DNA of 64,000 nucleotides. It comes from Microvirga rosea (lineage in GTDB: Bacteria; Pseudomonadota; Alphaproteobacteria; Rhizobiales; Beijerinckiaceae). A program made the position numbers and the translations under genes. The stretch spans positions 248,001-312,000 of the forward strand of contig NZ_JAJDOP010000004.1 of assembly GCF_020595095.1 (NCBI RefSeq), written 5' to 3'. This document shows, piece after piece, positions 9,732 through 18,924 of this stretch. The notes beneath the pieces were generated by a model. The model was not told where the DNA came from. It ran no database searches and worked only from the letters and a program-made list of their open reading frames with translations. Each line of letters starts with the position of its first letter. Position 1 is the stretch's first letter.

Positions 9732-9948
9732 TGCCGCCTCCATTGAGGATGATTCCCAGCCGCAAACGGGCATACGCAACGGTTCCGCCCGGATTAAGGC
9801 GTGAACGGAATCAGGTCTTCGGAAGTTCCAAGTCCCTTGGGAATTTCCGCCGCTCGGACGGAACCTCGAGGCGCAGGGGGCAGGACGGCCCGCCAAGCAT
9901 GTTTGATCGGCTCGCCTCAATCCAGCCTTTGAGTGTCCCCGAATAGGT

Positions 9949-10791
9949 TCAGAAATCGAGCTCGAGGAGAACCGGCTGGTGATCCGAGGCCTGAGTTTCC
10001 TGATTATACGTAACGGCCCTTACCCGGGACTTGAGATCCTCCGTCACGAAGATGAAATCGCAGCAATGGGGAGGTCCGTTCGTCTGATCGTAAATGCAGA
10101 AGGAACTCGGATGAGGCGCATCGCCCTCCAAGACCCGCCAGGAATCGAGGAGTGCCGGCGCTCCGTTGTCGAAGGTGTCCGAGATACGCTGTTTGATGGG
10201 ATCGTCCGGGCGCATGTTGAAATCCCCGGTCAGAATCGCGGAGGACGTCGTCGGGAATCGCACATAGGTCCCCTCCCCGTCGACCCGAGGCACCGTAACC
10301 CTATCGTGAGCCGTGCGATGCGCCTCGCGGATGCCTTCCACTTGCGCGCGCCGCAGTTTGTCCGACGAGTATTCCAGGTGGGTCGTCATGATCCGTAAAG
10401 GACCGGTCGCCGCGGCAATGTTGGCTTCGAGAACGAGCCGCGGCATGTTGCGAGTCGCCGCCGCTTCCCACGGCAAGGTATAGCGCAGGACCTGCGCGAC
10501 CGGGAGGCGAGAAAGGATCATGTTGCCGAAACGGCGCCGCCGGCCAGCCTGGCCCGGAATATCCAAGGCCACGCCTTCGACAGCCGCGTAGCCCGGCAAC
10601 AGGTTCGCGAGCACGGCGAACTGGTCGGCGCCATCGTTGCTCTTGAGATTGTCGAAGTTGTCCGACACCTCCTGAAGGCACAGCACATCGAAATCCGCGA
10701 TGCTGCGGGCTTCGTCGACGATGCGCTGAAGATCGACACGTTCATCGATCCCCAGTCCCCACTGGATGTTCCAGGTGATGAGCCGGAGCAT
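9949..10791 (-). CDS. Endonuclease/exonuclease/phosphatase (EEP) fold hydrolase
   Basis: This cytosolic protein of 280 residues has the full EEP catalytic set: TWNIQW (6-11), LQEV with Glu41, TGDFNMRPDD, and the terminal SDHQPV with the catalytic histidine. The family is Mg-dependent and cleaves phosphodiester or phosphomonoester bonds in DNA, inositol phosphates, sphingomyelin or related compounds. It starts 18 bases after the permease stop and is the last gene of the ABC operon. I infer that it acts on the imported compound, perhaps removing a phosphate group, but it could equally be an unrelated nuclease. Confidence 0.87.
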   Translation of the reverse strand: MLRLITWNIQWGLGIDERVDLQRIVDEARSIADFDVLCLQEVSDNFDNLKSNDGADQFAVLANLLPGYAAVEGVALDIPGQAGRRRRFGNMILSRLPVAQVLRYTLPWEAAATRNMPRLVLEANIAAATGPLRIMTTHLEYSSDKLRRAQVEGIREAHRTAHDRVTVPRVDGEGTYVRFPTTSSAILTGDFNMRPDDPIKQRISDTFDNGAPALLDSWRVLEGDAPHPSSFCIYDQTNGPPHCCDFIFVTEDLKSRVRAVTYNQETQASDHQPVLLELDF

Positions 10792-10808
10792 GACTGATCC
10801 TGTTTGGC

Positions 10809-11723
10809 TTATTGGCCTACTTTGCTCAGGACGTCGGCCTTGAGGAAGCGCTCGATGACGATCATGAACAGAACGGACGGCACAAGAAGAATGAGAGCGG
10901 TGATGGACGCGATCTGATAGTTCCCGCCCATGCTGGCGTTGTATAAGAGGAGCGGCAGGGTTGTCACCTGCGGCACGCCGACAAAGAACGTCCCGGTGAA
11001 CTCGTCCAGGGACTCGAGAAAAACGAAAATGGCGCTGGCCATGATTCCGGGCGCAGCCAGCGGCAGGGTAATGGTGAAGAAGGTCCGCAAAGGCGACGCA
11101 CCGATGTTGCGCGCCGCCAGCTCGAGATCCTTGTCCACCGCAGCGAAAGCCGCCGCCGCAATCCAGACGGAATAAACAAGGCCATGGGCCGCGTGGACCA
11201 GAACCACCCCGGTGATCGTACCCGTCAAGCCGATGCTGTAGAAGACCCGCGCGACGTTGATGTAGATCGCAACCGACGGAAAGGCTTGCGGCAGCAGGAA
11301 CAGGATCATCAATGCCGTCCGCCATGGCAGCTTGAGGCGAGCGAGCGCATATCCCGCCGGAACCGAGACCGCCAGGGCAACCACAACCGTCAGACAGGCG
11401 ATCCCGACGCTCGTCGCCAAGGACGACATGGCATCGCCGGTCGGACGAAAAACGACCTCCCAATAACGAAGGCCGTAGGACACGGGCAGCTTGAACGGCG
11501 CGTACCAGCGCTCCGCCACCGACCATAGCGCCAGGTTCGCCAAAGGTCCGAACAGGAGAAAGGCGAAAACGGCCAATCCAAGCATCTTGAGCAGGACTGC
11601 GCCGGCCGACCAGATCTTCCCAGCTGTCGCGGAGCGAACCACGGCGGGCCTGCGGTTGTGCTTCGGCAACCCGAGAGGAAGCGGTCCGGAGGCTCCGGGT
11701 GTCAGCTTCATCTCCCCGCTCAT
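10809..11723 (-). CDS. ABC transporter permease, PotC-like
   Basis: This 304-residue inner-membrane protein has a long basic N-terminus, six apparent spans and the EAA loop LELAARNIGASPLRTFFTIT followed by LP. It resembles the second permease of spermidine/putrescine, iron(III) and aminoethylphosphonate importers. Its start overlaps the stop of the upstream permease by four bases (ATGA), which indicates translational coupling. Confidence 0.9.
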   Translation of the reverse strand: MSGEMKLTPGASGPLPLGLPKHNRRPAVVRSATAGKIWSAGAVLLKMLGLAVFAFLLFGPLANLALWSVAERWYAPFKLPVSYGLRYWEVVFRPTGDAMSSLATSVGIACLTVVVALAVSVPAGYALARLKLPWRTALMILFLLPQAFPSVAIYINVARVFYSIGLTGTITGVVLVHAAHGLVYSVWIAAAAFAAVDKDLELAARNIGASPLRTFFTITLPLAAPGIMASAIFVFLESLDEFTGTFFVGVPQVTTLPLLLYNASMGGNYQIASITALILLVPSVLFMIVIERFLKADVLSKVGQ

Positions 11724-12553
11724 ATCTGCGCCTCCCGCTTGACGTTGTGGCGCAGATAGATCCAGGCGACGGCTCCGGCGATCACATAGGAGATGACGCC
11801 GAGCGCGTTGGCGGTTGCGTAGTCTCCGTAGGAATTGATCCGGAACGCCATGTCGACGGTAAGCATCGTCGGCTGCGATCCGGCAACCATCATCGGCACC
11901 GAGAGAACGGACAGCATGGTGACAAAAGACAGCACGAGACCGACGAGCAAAGTCTGTGCGACCTGCGGCAGCACGAGCTCGATCAGAACGCGCAAGCGCG
12001 ACGCGCCGAGATTCCGCCCGGCTTCAATCGTGGCCCTGTCGATGGAAGCCATCGCCCCCGCCAGCATGAGCGTCACGAATGGCACCTGCTTCCAGACAAA
12101 GGTGATGATGATACCGCGCCAGTCCAGAAAGCTCGTCGCCTGGATCGGCTCCATCAGGCCTAGGGCGACCAGCGAGTTGTTCATGAGACCGTTTTTGGCG
12201 AGAAAGGTGCGCATGCACTGAGCTGCGACGATGAACGGAATGAAGAGTGGCCAACGGTAAAGATTGCGCAGGACGGCGATCAGCCACGGGGTTTCGCTGA
12301 GGGTCAGGATGCCTGCGATGGCGATCGACAGCACACCCGTCAGAAGTGTCGAGACGATGACGATGAAGAGAGTGAAAAGAATATCCGTGGAATAGAGTTC
12401 ATAGGCCTTGTGGAACGATCCGAGCGAGAACCGGCCGTCCGCTCCCGTGAAGGCGGATGAGAGAGAAAAACCCAGCGGGTAGAGAAACAGGACGCCGATC
12501 ATCACCAATGCGGGGGCGATGAGCAGAAGTCCGAGAAATGAGGGTCTCGCCAT
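11720..12553 (-). CDS. ABC transporter permease, PotB-like
   Basis: This 277-residue inner-membrane permease has a first span at residues 9-30 and the EAA loop IEAGRNLGASRLRVLIELVL. It pairs with the downstream PotC-like permease. It is separated from the upstream binding protein gene by 93 bases containing a strong GC-rich hairpin. Confidence 0.9.
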   Translation of the reverse strand: MARPSFLGLLLIAPALVMIGVLFLYPLGFSLSSAFTGADGRFSLGSFHKAYELYSTDILFTLFIVIVSTLLTGVLSIAIAGILTLSETPWLIAVLRNLYRWPLFIPFIVAAQCMRTFLAKNGLMNNSLVALGLMEPIQATSFLDWRGIIITFVWKQVPFVTLMLAGAMASIDRATIEAGRNLGASRLRVLIELVLPQVAQTLLVGLVLSFVTMLSVLSVPMMVAGSQPTMLTVDMAFRINSYGDYATANALGVISYVIAGAVAWIYLRHNVKREAQI

Positions 12554-12602
12554 GGTTGGACTTGGATCCGATCCCGCCGCAGAGCCGGCCTGAGGGAAAC
12601 GA

Positions 12603-12631
12603 GACGGGCGGCGAGCAAGGCGCCGCCCGTC
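12603..12631 (-). terminator. GC-rich hairpin between binding protein and permease genes
   Basis: GACGGGCGGCG (603-613) and CGCCGCCCGTC (621-631) form a perfect 11-bp stem with a 7-base loop, starting 16 bases after the binding protein stop on the minus strand. It lacks a clean T-run (CTCGTTTCCC follows). It probably protects the binding protein mRNA end or terminates part of the transcripts. Confidence 0.65.
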
Positions 12632-12646
12632 CTGTCGAAGGTGCGA

Positions 12647-13780
12647 TCAGTTCGAGACCTTCTTCTCGTATGTCTCAAGAATGTCGTTGAAGTAAGGACC
12701 GATCGGGAAGGCCTTGCCGTTTGCGGCCAGAGCATCCGGCGGAATATCGGCAAAGAGCTGGTTCCAGACTGCCTGGTCGAGTTTCCCTTCCAGGTTCTTG
12801 GCGTCGATTCCGGGATACCAGTTGAAGCGCTTCACGATACCTTCGGCCTGAACCTCGGGGCTCGTCGCCAGGGCGACGAACTCGGATGCCAGCTTATCCT
12901 GAGCGGTCTTTTGCGGGATCGCGTAGTACATCGGCTGGCCGGGCATGCCCGGCGAAACGAGCTTCAGGCGCATGTTCGGCGGCAGCTTGCCTTCGGCCTT
13001 CCAGGAATAGAACATATCGACCCAGACAGGCCCCATGGCGATTTCACCGCGATTGAGCATGTCGAGGGTGCCGGCATTGCCGGGGGTGATGACGACGTTC
13101 TTGTTGAAATCCTTGAGATCGGCCATGGCCTTGTCCCAGGAGGCTTTTTCCGAAGCGTCGTAAGGCCCCTTCTCGAGTTTCGTTCCGTCGCCGCCGAAGG
13201 CCGCGACCCAACCCGTCACGAATGCAACCCCGGACATGCCGCCTTTGATGCCGTTATAGCCGAATTGCTTCGGGTTCTTCTTCACCCATTCGCGAAGGTC
13301 CGCATAGCTGTTCGGCGGTTCCTTGATCAGATCGGGATTATAGGCGATCGCCGTCTGCGAATGGAACATGGGCATGACGTACCCGGACACGTCCGTGCCG
13401 AGCGAGTTCGCTGCCGTGTCGCGCGTGACCAGCTTGCCCGTCGGAAGAGCGTCGCGGTACTTCTTGAGCAGGTTTTCCTGCACCATCGTCCCGGCCGCCT
13501 TCTGGTGAATCACGACGACATCGAAATCCGCCGGTGCGCTCGCCTTGTTCTGGGCTTCCAGCTTCTCGTAGATCTTCTGAGAGCCCCCATCCCCCGGCCC
13601 CGTCCCAACCGCGACGACCTTGACGCCGGGATGCTGCTTCTCGAAGAGCGGACCGAGATAATCCTTGATGTAGTCGACCATGTTCTGATCGCCGGCGGTT
13701 GCCACGTTAAGGGTCTGGGCGCTGGCGGCGCTCGTCATCAGAAGTGCCGCGAAACCTGCGGCATAGAGGGCATTACGCAT
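12647..13780 (-). CDS. ABC transporter substrate-binding protein (PotD/FbpA-like)
   Basis: This periplasmic receptor of 377 residues starts at ATG 13780, five bases after GGGAGG. It has a signal peptide (MRNALYAAGFAALLMTSAAS then AQ). The mature part has the two-lobe binding protein pattern, with ADFDVVVIHQ, MFHSQTAIAYNPDLI and LNRGEIAMGPVWVDMFYSW. It overlaps the upstream ATPase gene by eight bases. The substrate is not evident; the family includes polyamine, iron, thiamine and phosphonate receptors. Confidence 0.88.
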   Translation of the reverse strand: MRNALYAAGFAALLMTSAASAQTLNVATAGDQNMVDYIKDYLGPLFEKQHPGVKVVAVGTGPGDGGSQKIYEKLEAQNKASAPADFDVVVIHQKAAGTMVQENLLKKYRDALPTGKLVTRDTAANSLGTDVSGYVMPMFHSQTAIAYNPDLIKEPPNSYADLREWVKKNPKQFGYNGIKGGMSGVAFVTGWVAAFGGDGTKLEKGPYDASEKASWDKAMADLKDFNKNVVITPGNAGTLDMLNRGEIAMGPVWVDMFYSWKAEGKLPPNMRLKLVSPGMPGQPMYYAIPQKTAQDKLASEFVALATSPEVQAEGIVKRFNWYPGIDAKNLEGKLDQAVWNQLFADIPPDALAANGKAFPIGPYFNDILETYEKKVSN

Positions 13781-14864
13781 GGATTCCTCCCTGGGGGTGA
13801 TCACTGGGAAACAGGTGCAACGACGCCACCGGCAGCCGCAGGCCGACGGGGCGTTCGAGGGCGTGGTACTCGTCGTCCGTCACGGTAAAATGACGGTCGC
13901 CGATTGCCACCACATACCTGTAATGTCCGCCCGGATACGTTCTCTGCGTAATTGTTCCGGGCAGAATGATGGAGCCTGCAACGCGGGCGTCCGGATCATG
14001 GAGCGATGCGGCGTCATCCCGGAAATAGGCTGTCAGGGACCCCATGGGGATCTGCCCGACGAAAGGTGTCGAGAGGCCGTCACGGGTGCGAATTTCCACG
14101 TCCTGGCCGGAGGAATGAACCTCGAGGTCGATCGTGTTCTCCGCCCCCATGAAGCTCGCCACGAACGGTGAGTTCGGACGATCGTAAACATCCTTCGGCG
14201 GCCCCACCTGGACGATATGCCCCGCATCCATGACGACGATCCGGTCAGCCATGGTCATGGCTTCCTCGCGGTCATGGGTGACGTGGATGGCCGTGAAGCC
14301 CAGACGGGCCTGAAGCGATTTGATTTCCGATCGCAGCTGGATGCGCACCTTCGCGTCGAGATTGGACAAAGGCTCGTCCAGTAGCAGAATCTCAGGTTCG
14401 ATCGCCAGCGCCCGTCCGAGCGCCACGCGTTGGCGCTGGCCGCCGGACAGGTTGGTCACTTTCCGGTTCTCAAGGCCTGACAGGTTGAGCATCTTCAGGA
14501 TCGATGCGACGCGCTTGTGGATCTCGCTCTTCGGAACGCCCCGCAGCTTCAATCCATATCCCACATTTCCGAGCACGGTCATGTGCGGCCACAGAGCGTA
14601 GGACTGGAACATCATGGCCATGCCGCGCTTCTCCGGCGGCACATTGACCACATCCCGCCCAAACAGGCGGATCGCGCCTCCCGCGGCCTTCTGGAAACCG
14701 GCGATCGTTCGCAGGAGCGTCGTCTTTCCGCATCCCGACGATCCTAGAATGGCAATAAACTCACCGGGAGCCACGGAAAGGCTGACGCCGTGCAGCACCT
14801 GCTGGCTGCCGTAGCTGACCTCCAGGCGATCAACGTCGATTGCGGGCAAGACATTATTGTCCAC
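13773..14864 (-). CDS. ABC transporter ATP-binding protein, PotA-like
   Basis: This 363-residue ATPase has Walker A GSSGCGKTT (41-49), the Q-loop FQSYALWPHM, the signature LSGGQ, Walker [13 protein letters not shown] and the switch histidine in VTHDREEAMTMADR. A C-terminal TOBE-like domain follows. I chose GTG 14864 (GGGAGG about 11 bases upstream, product MDNNVLPAIDVDRLEVSY). A TTG at 14918 in frame is possible but has no good ribosome site. It is the first gene of a five-gene operon with binding protein, two permeases and an EEP hydrolase. Confidence 0.9.
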   Translation of the reverse strand: MDNNVLPAIDVDRLEVSYGSQQVLHGVSLSVAPGEFIAILGSSGCGKTTLLRTIAGFQKAAGGAIRLFGRDVVNVPPEKRGMAMMFQSYALWPHMTVLGNVGYGLKLRGVPKSEIHKRVASILKMLNLSGLENRKVTNLSGGQRQRVALGRALAIEPEILLLDEPLSNLDAKVRIQLRSEIKSLQARLGFTAIHVTHDREEAMTMADRIVVMDAGHIVQVGPPKDVYDRPNSPFVASFMGAENTIDLEVHSSGQDVEIRTRDGLSTPFVGQIPMGSLTAYFRDDAASLHDPDARVAGSIILPGTITQRTYPGGHYRYVVAIGDRHFTVTDDEYHALERPVGLRLPVASLHLFPSDHPQGGIHA

Positions 14865-15082
14865 AGTCCCAAGTCCCTCCCTTATGGCGCTTTTCGCGTC
14901 TCTTATGGGATCAGACAATCACATTTAGATGACGGTGAAAAGCCTTTGATTCGAAGGGGATCAAACTTTTAGCCGGCTAGCCCATATGACCGGCAACGGG
15001 ATTTTCTGCACGCTTGACGAATGGGAATGCCTACCCAGGAGATGCCGTCCGAGGCTCGAGGGATCGAGACAACCTGGCCGTA

Positions 15083-16222
15083 TCAGATGACCTTGCCTCG
15101 CGCGTCGATGGACAGCAGGGCCGGCTCTCCGCCTGGATGACAGAGCGCCATCCGGTTGAACAGATTGACGACCGGACAGGCATGGTTGGGAAGCACGAGG
15201 AGCCGTGTCCCGACGGGAAGGTCGCCACCCTGCCGCCTGATGAAGCCATGTTCCTCCGAAAGCCGCACGACAGGCAGCCAATCGGCCTTCCCTTGAGAGG
15301 AGAACGGCATGGCGAGGCCGAAACCCGAACCGCCGGAGCTGTGGGCACCGAGATCGGAAGTCAGTGCCTTGGATCCCGCATCGATAATGTAATGGTCCGC
15401 GTTTGCGCTGATGATCGTCGTCACGACCCCGAGGGAAATGTCCTCGTGCGAGGCCAGCCCCAAGCGGACGGCCGTCAAATCAAGAAACACATAATTTCCG
15501 GGTCTGATCTCGTGGATGCCTTCGAAGCCGGGCGATGCGAGAACGGTCGGCGTCGAACCCACCGAGATGCTAAAATCTGAAAAACCATAGCGACGCATCC
15601 GCTCCTTCGTGGAATGCATCAGCTGCTGTTCGGCGCGCGCGACCTGCGCAACGCCATCTCGATCGGCACACGCATAGGCATGGCCCGCATGAGACACCAA
15701 TCCGTCAAAGACGAGCTCGGAGCAGGCAGGAAGACAGCGAGCCAAATCCTCGAGAGCCTGAGAATCAGGCTCCACGCCGCAGCGATGCAATCCCACATCG
15801 ATTTTGATGCGGACCGGGATGCTGTGGCCGGCCATTTGCGCCGCTTTGTTGAGGGCGTGAAGTCCCTGAGGGCTGTCCGCGATAAAGGTCACACAGGCAC
15901 GGGTTCGCTGTGCAGCCTGGAGAAGCGGCAAGATGCGCTCGGGATCGATGACCGGATACGCAACGAGGATATCCTTGAACCCGGCATGGACAAACACTTC
16001 CGCCTCACTGGGTTTGGAGGCCGTCAGCCCGTCCGCGCCATGCTCTCGTTGCAGCATGGCGAGCTCGACCGACTTGTGCGTCTTCACATGCGGTCTGAGG
16101 CGAACGCCCGCCTCCGAAGCGATGGACGCAACGCGACGGATGTTCCTGAGCAGCCGCTCCCTTTGGACAAGAATGAAAGGTGTCCTCAGGTCCGGAAGGT
16201 CCACCCAAGCTGTTGCGTTCAT
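15083..16222 (-). CDS. D-threonine aldolase / DSD-like PLP enzyme (alanine racemase fold)
   Basis: This is a fold-type III PLP enzyme of 379 residues. RPHVKTHKS carries the PLP lysine (Lys47), and LPNHACPV near the C-terminus (His347, Cys349) matches the metal-binding His-x-Cys pair of D-threonine aldolase and D-serine dehydratase. These enzymes cleave or dehydrate D-hydroxy amino acids in the cytosol with a divalent metal. The start is ATG 16222, about 11 bases after GGGAG; a TTG nine bases earlier lies too close to that site. Which D-amino acid is used cannot be told. It lies between two ABC operons on the same strand, with gaps of roughly 200 and 60 bases. Confidence 0.87.
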   Translation of the reverse strand: MNATAWVDLPDLRTPFILVQRERLLRNIRRVASIASEAGVRLRPHVKTHKSVELAMLQREHGADGLTASKPSEAEVFVHAGFKDILVAYPVIDPERILPLLQAAQRTRACVTFIADSPQGLHALNKAAQMAGHSIPVRIKIDVGLHRCGVEPDSQALEDLARCLPACSELVFDGLVSHAGHAYACADRDGVAQVARAEQQLMHSTKERMRRYGFSDFSISVGSTPTVLASPGFEGIHEIRPGNYVFLDLTAVRLGLASHEDISLGVVTTIISANADHYIIDAGSKALTSDLGAHSSGGSGFGLAMPFSSQGKADWLPVVRLSEEHGFIRRQGGDLPVGTRLLVLPNHACPVVNLFNRMALCHPGGEPALLSIDARGKVI

Positions 16223-16284
16223 AAGTCTCAATGCTCCCGCCCAGTATGTATGGCCGGCAAGCGCCCAGGCTAGGGATCTGTCGA

Positions 16285-17073
16285 TCAGAATTTCCTGGCG
16301 CAGAGGATGAACCGGTCATGAAGCCACGTCCGCAACCAGTCGTGTGGCCCTGCGATGCTACGCTGCGCCCGATGGATACGTCGATAGCTCCCACGGGTGA
16401 TATCCGTGAAACCGGCTTGCTCCGCAATCGTCTTGAGGTTCTCGAATGTCAGACCATTGCGAAACGGCAATTGCTGCAGGATCGCCGTATGTTGTTGCGC
16501 CAGCGAAGGGTCCCTGTGGAGATCCGGGCCCGAAAACCTTTCCAGGAGGTTCATGGCCTTCTTCGCAAGGCGGCCCCGCCACGGCAGGTTCACGAAATCG
16601 CCGTCGAAGATCAGGACGCGGCCGCCCGGCCGGAGCACGCGATACCAGTCCTGCAAGGCCGCCTCCGGATCCGTGAGCGTCCAGACGAGATGCCGGCAGA
16701 CGACCGCATCGTAACTCCCGTCAAGCTCCCGCGTATTCTCCGCGTCGCTGAGGATGAACCGAGCCCGTGGATTGTCCTTATGCTTGGCGCGGGATCGCTC
16801 GATCATGGCTTCGGAGAAGTCGATTCCGGTGACGCGGTGGCCGAGGGACAACAGCACTCCGGTGACCTCTCCGGTTCCCGAAGCGAGCTCCAGCACGTCG
16901 AGGGGCTTGTCTCCGAAATGCGACCGGATCTCCTCTGCCCAGGCGTCGTGCTCGGGCCCCTTGAGGATGCGGTGCCCGAACGACTGATCGAATGTTTCGG
17001 CCCGTTTCGACCAGTAGGTACGGATGTCCTCCTTCAAGGACCAGTTGGCGGCGGTATGCATAACGCTTGTCAT
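16285..17073 (-). CDS. Class I SAM-dependent methyltransferase in metal ABC operon
   Basis: This 262-residue cytosolic enzyme has the SAM-binding glycine loop VLELASGTGEVTG (60-72), the acidic ribose contact in VTGIDFSEAM, and the post-motif block VLRPGGRVLIFDGD. Its start overlaps the stop of the ABC ATPase gene by four bases, so it is translationally coupled to a siderophore/cobalamin-type importer. Methyltransferases in this position suggest modification of the imported chelate or a ligand, but the substrate is unknown. Confidence 0.87.
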   Translation of the reverse strand: MTSVMHTAANWSLKEDIRTYWSKRAETFDQSFGHRILKGPEHDAWAEEIRSHFGDKPLDVLELASGTGEVTGVLLSLGHRVTGIDFSEAMIERSRAKHKDNPRARFILSDAENTRELDGSYDAVVCRHLVWTLTDPEAALQDWYRVLRPGGRVLIFDGDFVNLPWRGRLAKKAMNLLERFSGPDLHRDPSLAQQHTAILQQLPFRNGLTFENLKTIAEQAGFTDITRGSYRRIHRAQRSIAGPHDWLRTWLHDRFILCARKF

Positions 17074-17867
17074 TCGGCGGCTCTTAACGAAGATAGATAG
17101 GGTTCGACAAGGAGCGATCCGCGTGCCGATCGCTCAAGATGAATCCCGACGCGATAAGCATCGGATGTCGCTCGCTTCTGCAGAACGTCTTCCGGCTGCC
17201 CCTCTTCCGCAATCTGCCCGTCTTTGAGAACCAGGAGACGCTCGGCAAAGCGAGCGGCGAGCGACAGGTCGTGAAGCGCAACAATCGTGATCATGGACCG
17301 CTCACGGGTGACCCGCTGGACGATCTGCAGAACCTCAAGCTGGCGGCGGACATCCAAGGCGCTTGTCGGCTCGTCGAGCAAGAGCACATCCGGTTCGCGG
17401 ACAAGGGCCTGAGCAATGCCGACAAGCTGCCTTTGTCCTCCGGAGAGCGTACCGATGTGACGCTGGCTCAAGGCTTCGAGATCGAGGCTCTCCAGGACGG
17501 TCTGCACGAGTCTCAGGTCGCATAGGCCCGCCCGGAGGTCCACCCCGCCCGACAGGCTCTTGCGTGCCAGAAGCACGACCTCGAAAACCGTCAGGGCGGC
17601 ACGCGCCGACAGGTCCTGCGCCAAATGGAAAACCCGGCGGCCACGTTCCCGATCCTTCAGGCAGGCAAGGTCCTGCGTTTCAAGCAGAATCCGTCCCCCC
17701 TGGGGCTTGGCCGCACCGGAGAAGCAACGGAACAAGGTGGACTTGCCCGAACCGTTGGGGCCGACAAGAGCGGTCAGGGCACCACGCTCCAAAGGCCCGG
17801 CCGCCAGCCGGTTCAGGACTGTCTGCGTACCGTAGGCGAAGCTGAGACCGTCGATGGTGAGGGACAC
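17070..17867 (-). CDS. FepC/BtuD-type ABC ATP-binding protein
   Basis: This 265-residue ATPase starts at GTG 17867. It has Walker A GPNGSGKST (36-44), the signature LSGGQRQLVGIAQAL and Walker B LLLDEPTSALDV, and ends soon after the switch region. The type serves iron-siderophore, haem or cobalamin uptake. It begins four bases after the stop of the FecCD permease and overlaps the following methyltransferase. Confidence 0.92.
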   Translation of the reverse strand: MSLTIDGLSFAYGTQTVLNRLAAGPLERGALTALVGPNGSGKSTLFRCFSGAAKPQGGRILLETQDLACLKDRERGRRVFHLAQDLSARAALTVFEVVLLARKSLSGGVDLRAGLCDLRLVQTVLESLDLEALSQRHIGTLSGGQRQLVGIAQALVREPDVLLLDEPTSALDVRRQLEVLQIVQRVTRERSMITIVALHDLSLAARFAERLLVLKDGQIAEEGQPEDVLQKRATSDAYRVGIHLERSARGSLLVEPYLSSLRAAE

Positions 17868-17871
17868 GGCG

Positions 17872-18924
17872 TCAGGCTCCTCTGCTGCGTATCGAGAGGA
17901 TGAGACTGATAAAGAATGGAACTCCGATCAGACTGGTAATCATGCCGATCGGATAAATGATACCCGGCGTGATGGCTTTCGAGAGCGTCGAGGCCAACGA
18001 CAGGATGACGGCGCTCATGACGGCCGAAACCGGGAGAAAGAAGCGCTGATCCTCGCCGATCACCAAACGGGCGATATGAGGGCCGACGAGGCCGACAAAC
18101 CCGATGGCGCCGACGAACGCGACCGAGATGGCCGCCAGAAGCGACACCAGAGCCAAGATTTCCAGGCGAAGCCGATCAACCTTGATGCCCATGCTTTCCG
18201 CGCGCTCGTCACCGAGACGCAGTGCAGTGAGAGCCCAGCCCCGCGCGAGCATCCACGGCAGCGCGATGCTCAGGGCCACGACGCAGATGGCGATTTTCTC
18301 GAAGCTCGCCCGGCCGAGACTCCCCATGATCCAGAAGACGATCTGCTGCAACTGTGTCTCGTTCGACCGATACTGAATCAACGCCAGAAGCGCATTGCAG
18401 GTGAACAGAAGCGCAATGCCGACAAGAACCATCGTTTCGGCGCTGACGCCTCGAAGTTTCGTCAATCCGAACAACGCCAGAGATGCCATGAGGGCAAACA
18501 CAAAGGCGTTCATGGTCACGGCAAGCGTTCCCGCAACCGGCAACAGGACCCATCCGAACGCAAGGGCCAGGGACGCGCCGACACTGGCCGCCGCGGAAAC
18601 TCCGAGGGTGAAGGGGTCGGCAAGAGGATTGTTGAGGATCGTCTGCATCGCTCCCCCGGCCAGTCCGAGCATGGCGCCGACCAGCACGGCCATGAGAGCG
18701 ATGGGAAGACGCAGATCGAACACGACCAGCCGGAGGCGCGCATCCGCCTCCGAAGGATCGAACAGGGCGCCGATCACCTGGCGAAGGGTCGCGGGACCCG
18801 GACCGATGGAAAGATCCATGAGGAACGTGGCCAACAGAACGCTCACGCCCAACCCTACGAGACCAAGCCGCCGGCGCGCCGTGCGCCGGTAGCCGGCAAC
18901 CGCCGTGAGCGTGACGCTCGTCAT
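17872..18924 (-). CDS. FecCD-family ABC permease (iron chelate/cobalamin type)
   Basis: This is an inner-membrane permease of 350 residues with roughly nine to ten hydrophobic spans. The coupling block GAIGFVGLVGPHIARLVIGE is the hallmark of the FecCD/BtuC family. The N-terminal glycine-rich stretch LGLAGGAMQTILNNPLADPF is also a family block. It overlaps the upstream binding protein gene by four bases. Only one permease gene is present, so the channel should be a homodimer. Confidence 0.93.
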   Translation of the reverse strand: MTSVTLTAVAGYRRTARRRLGLVGLGVSVLLATFLMDLSIGPGPATLRQVIGALFDPSEADARLRLVVFDLRLPIALMAVLVGAMLGLAGGAMQTILNNPLADPFTLGVSAAASVGASLALAFGWVLLPVAGTLAVTMNAFVFALMASLALFGLTKLRGVSAETMVLVGIALLFTCNALLALIQYRSNETQLQQIVFWIMGSLGRASFEKIAICVVALSIALPWMLARGWALTALRLGDERAESMGIKVDRLRLEILALVSLLAAISVAFVGAIGFVGLVGPHIARLVIGEDQRFFLPVSAVMSAVILSLASTLSKAITPGIIYPIGMITSLIGVPFFISLILSIRSRGA

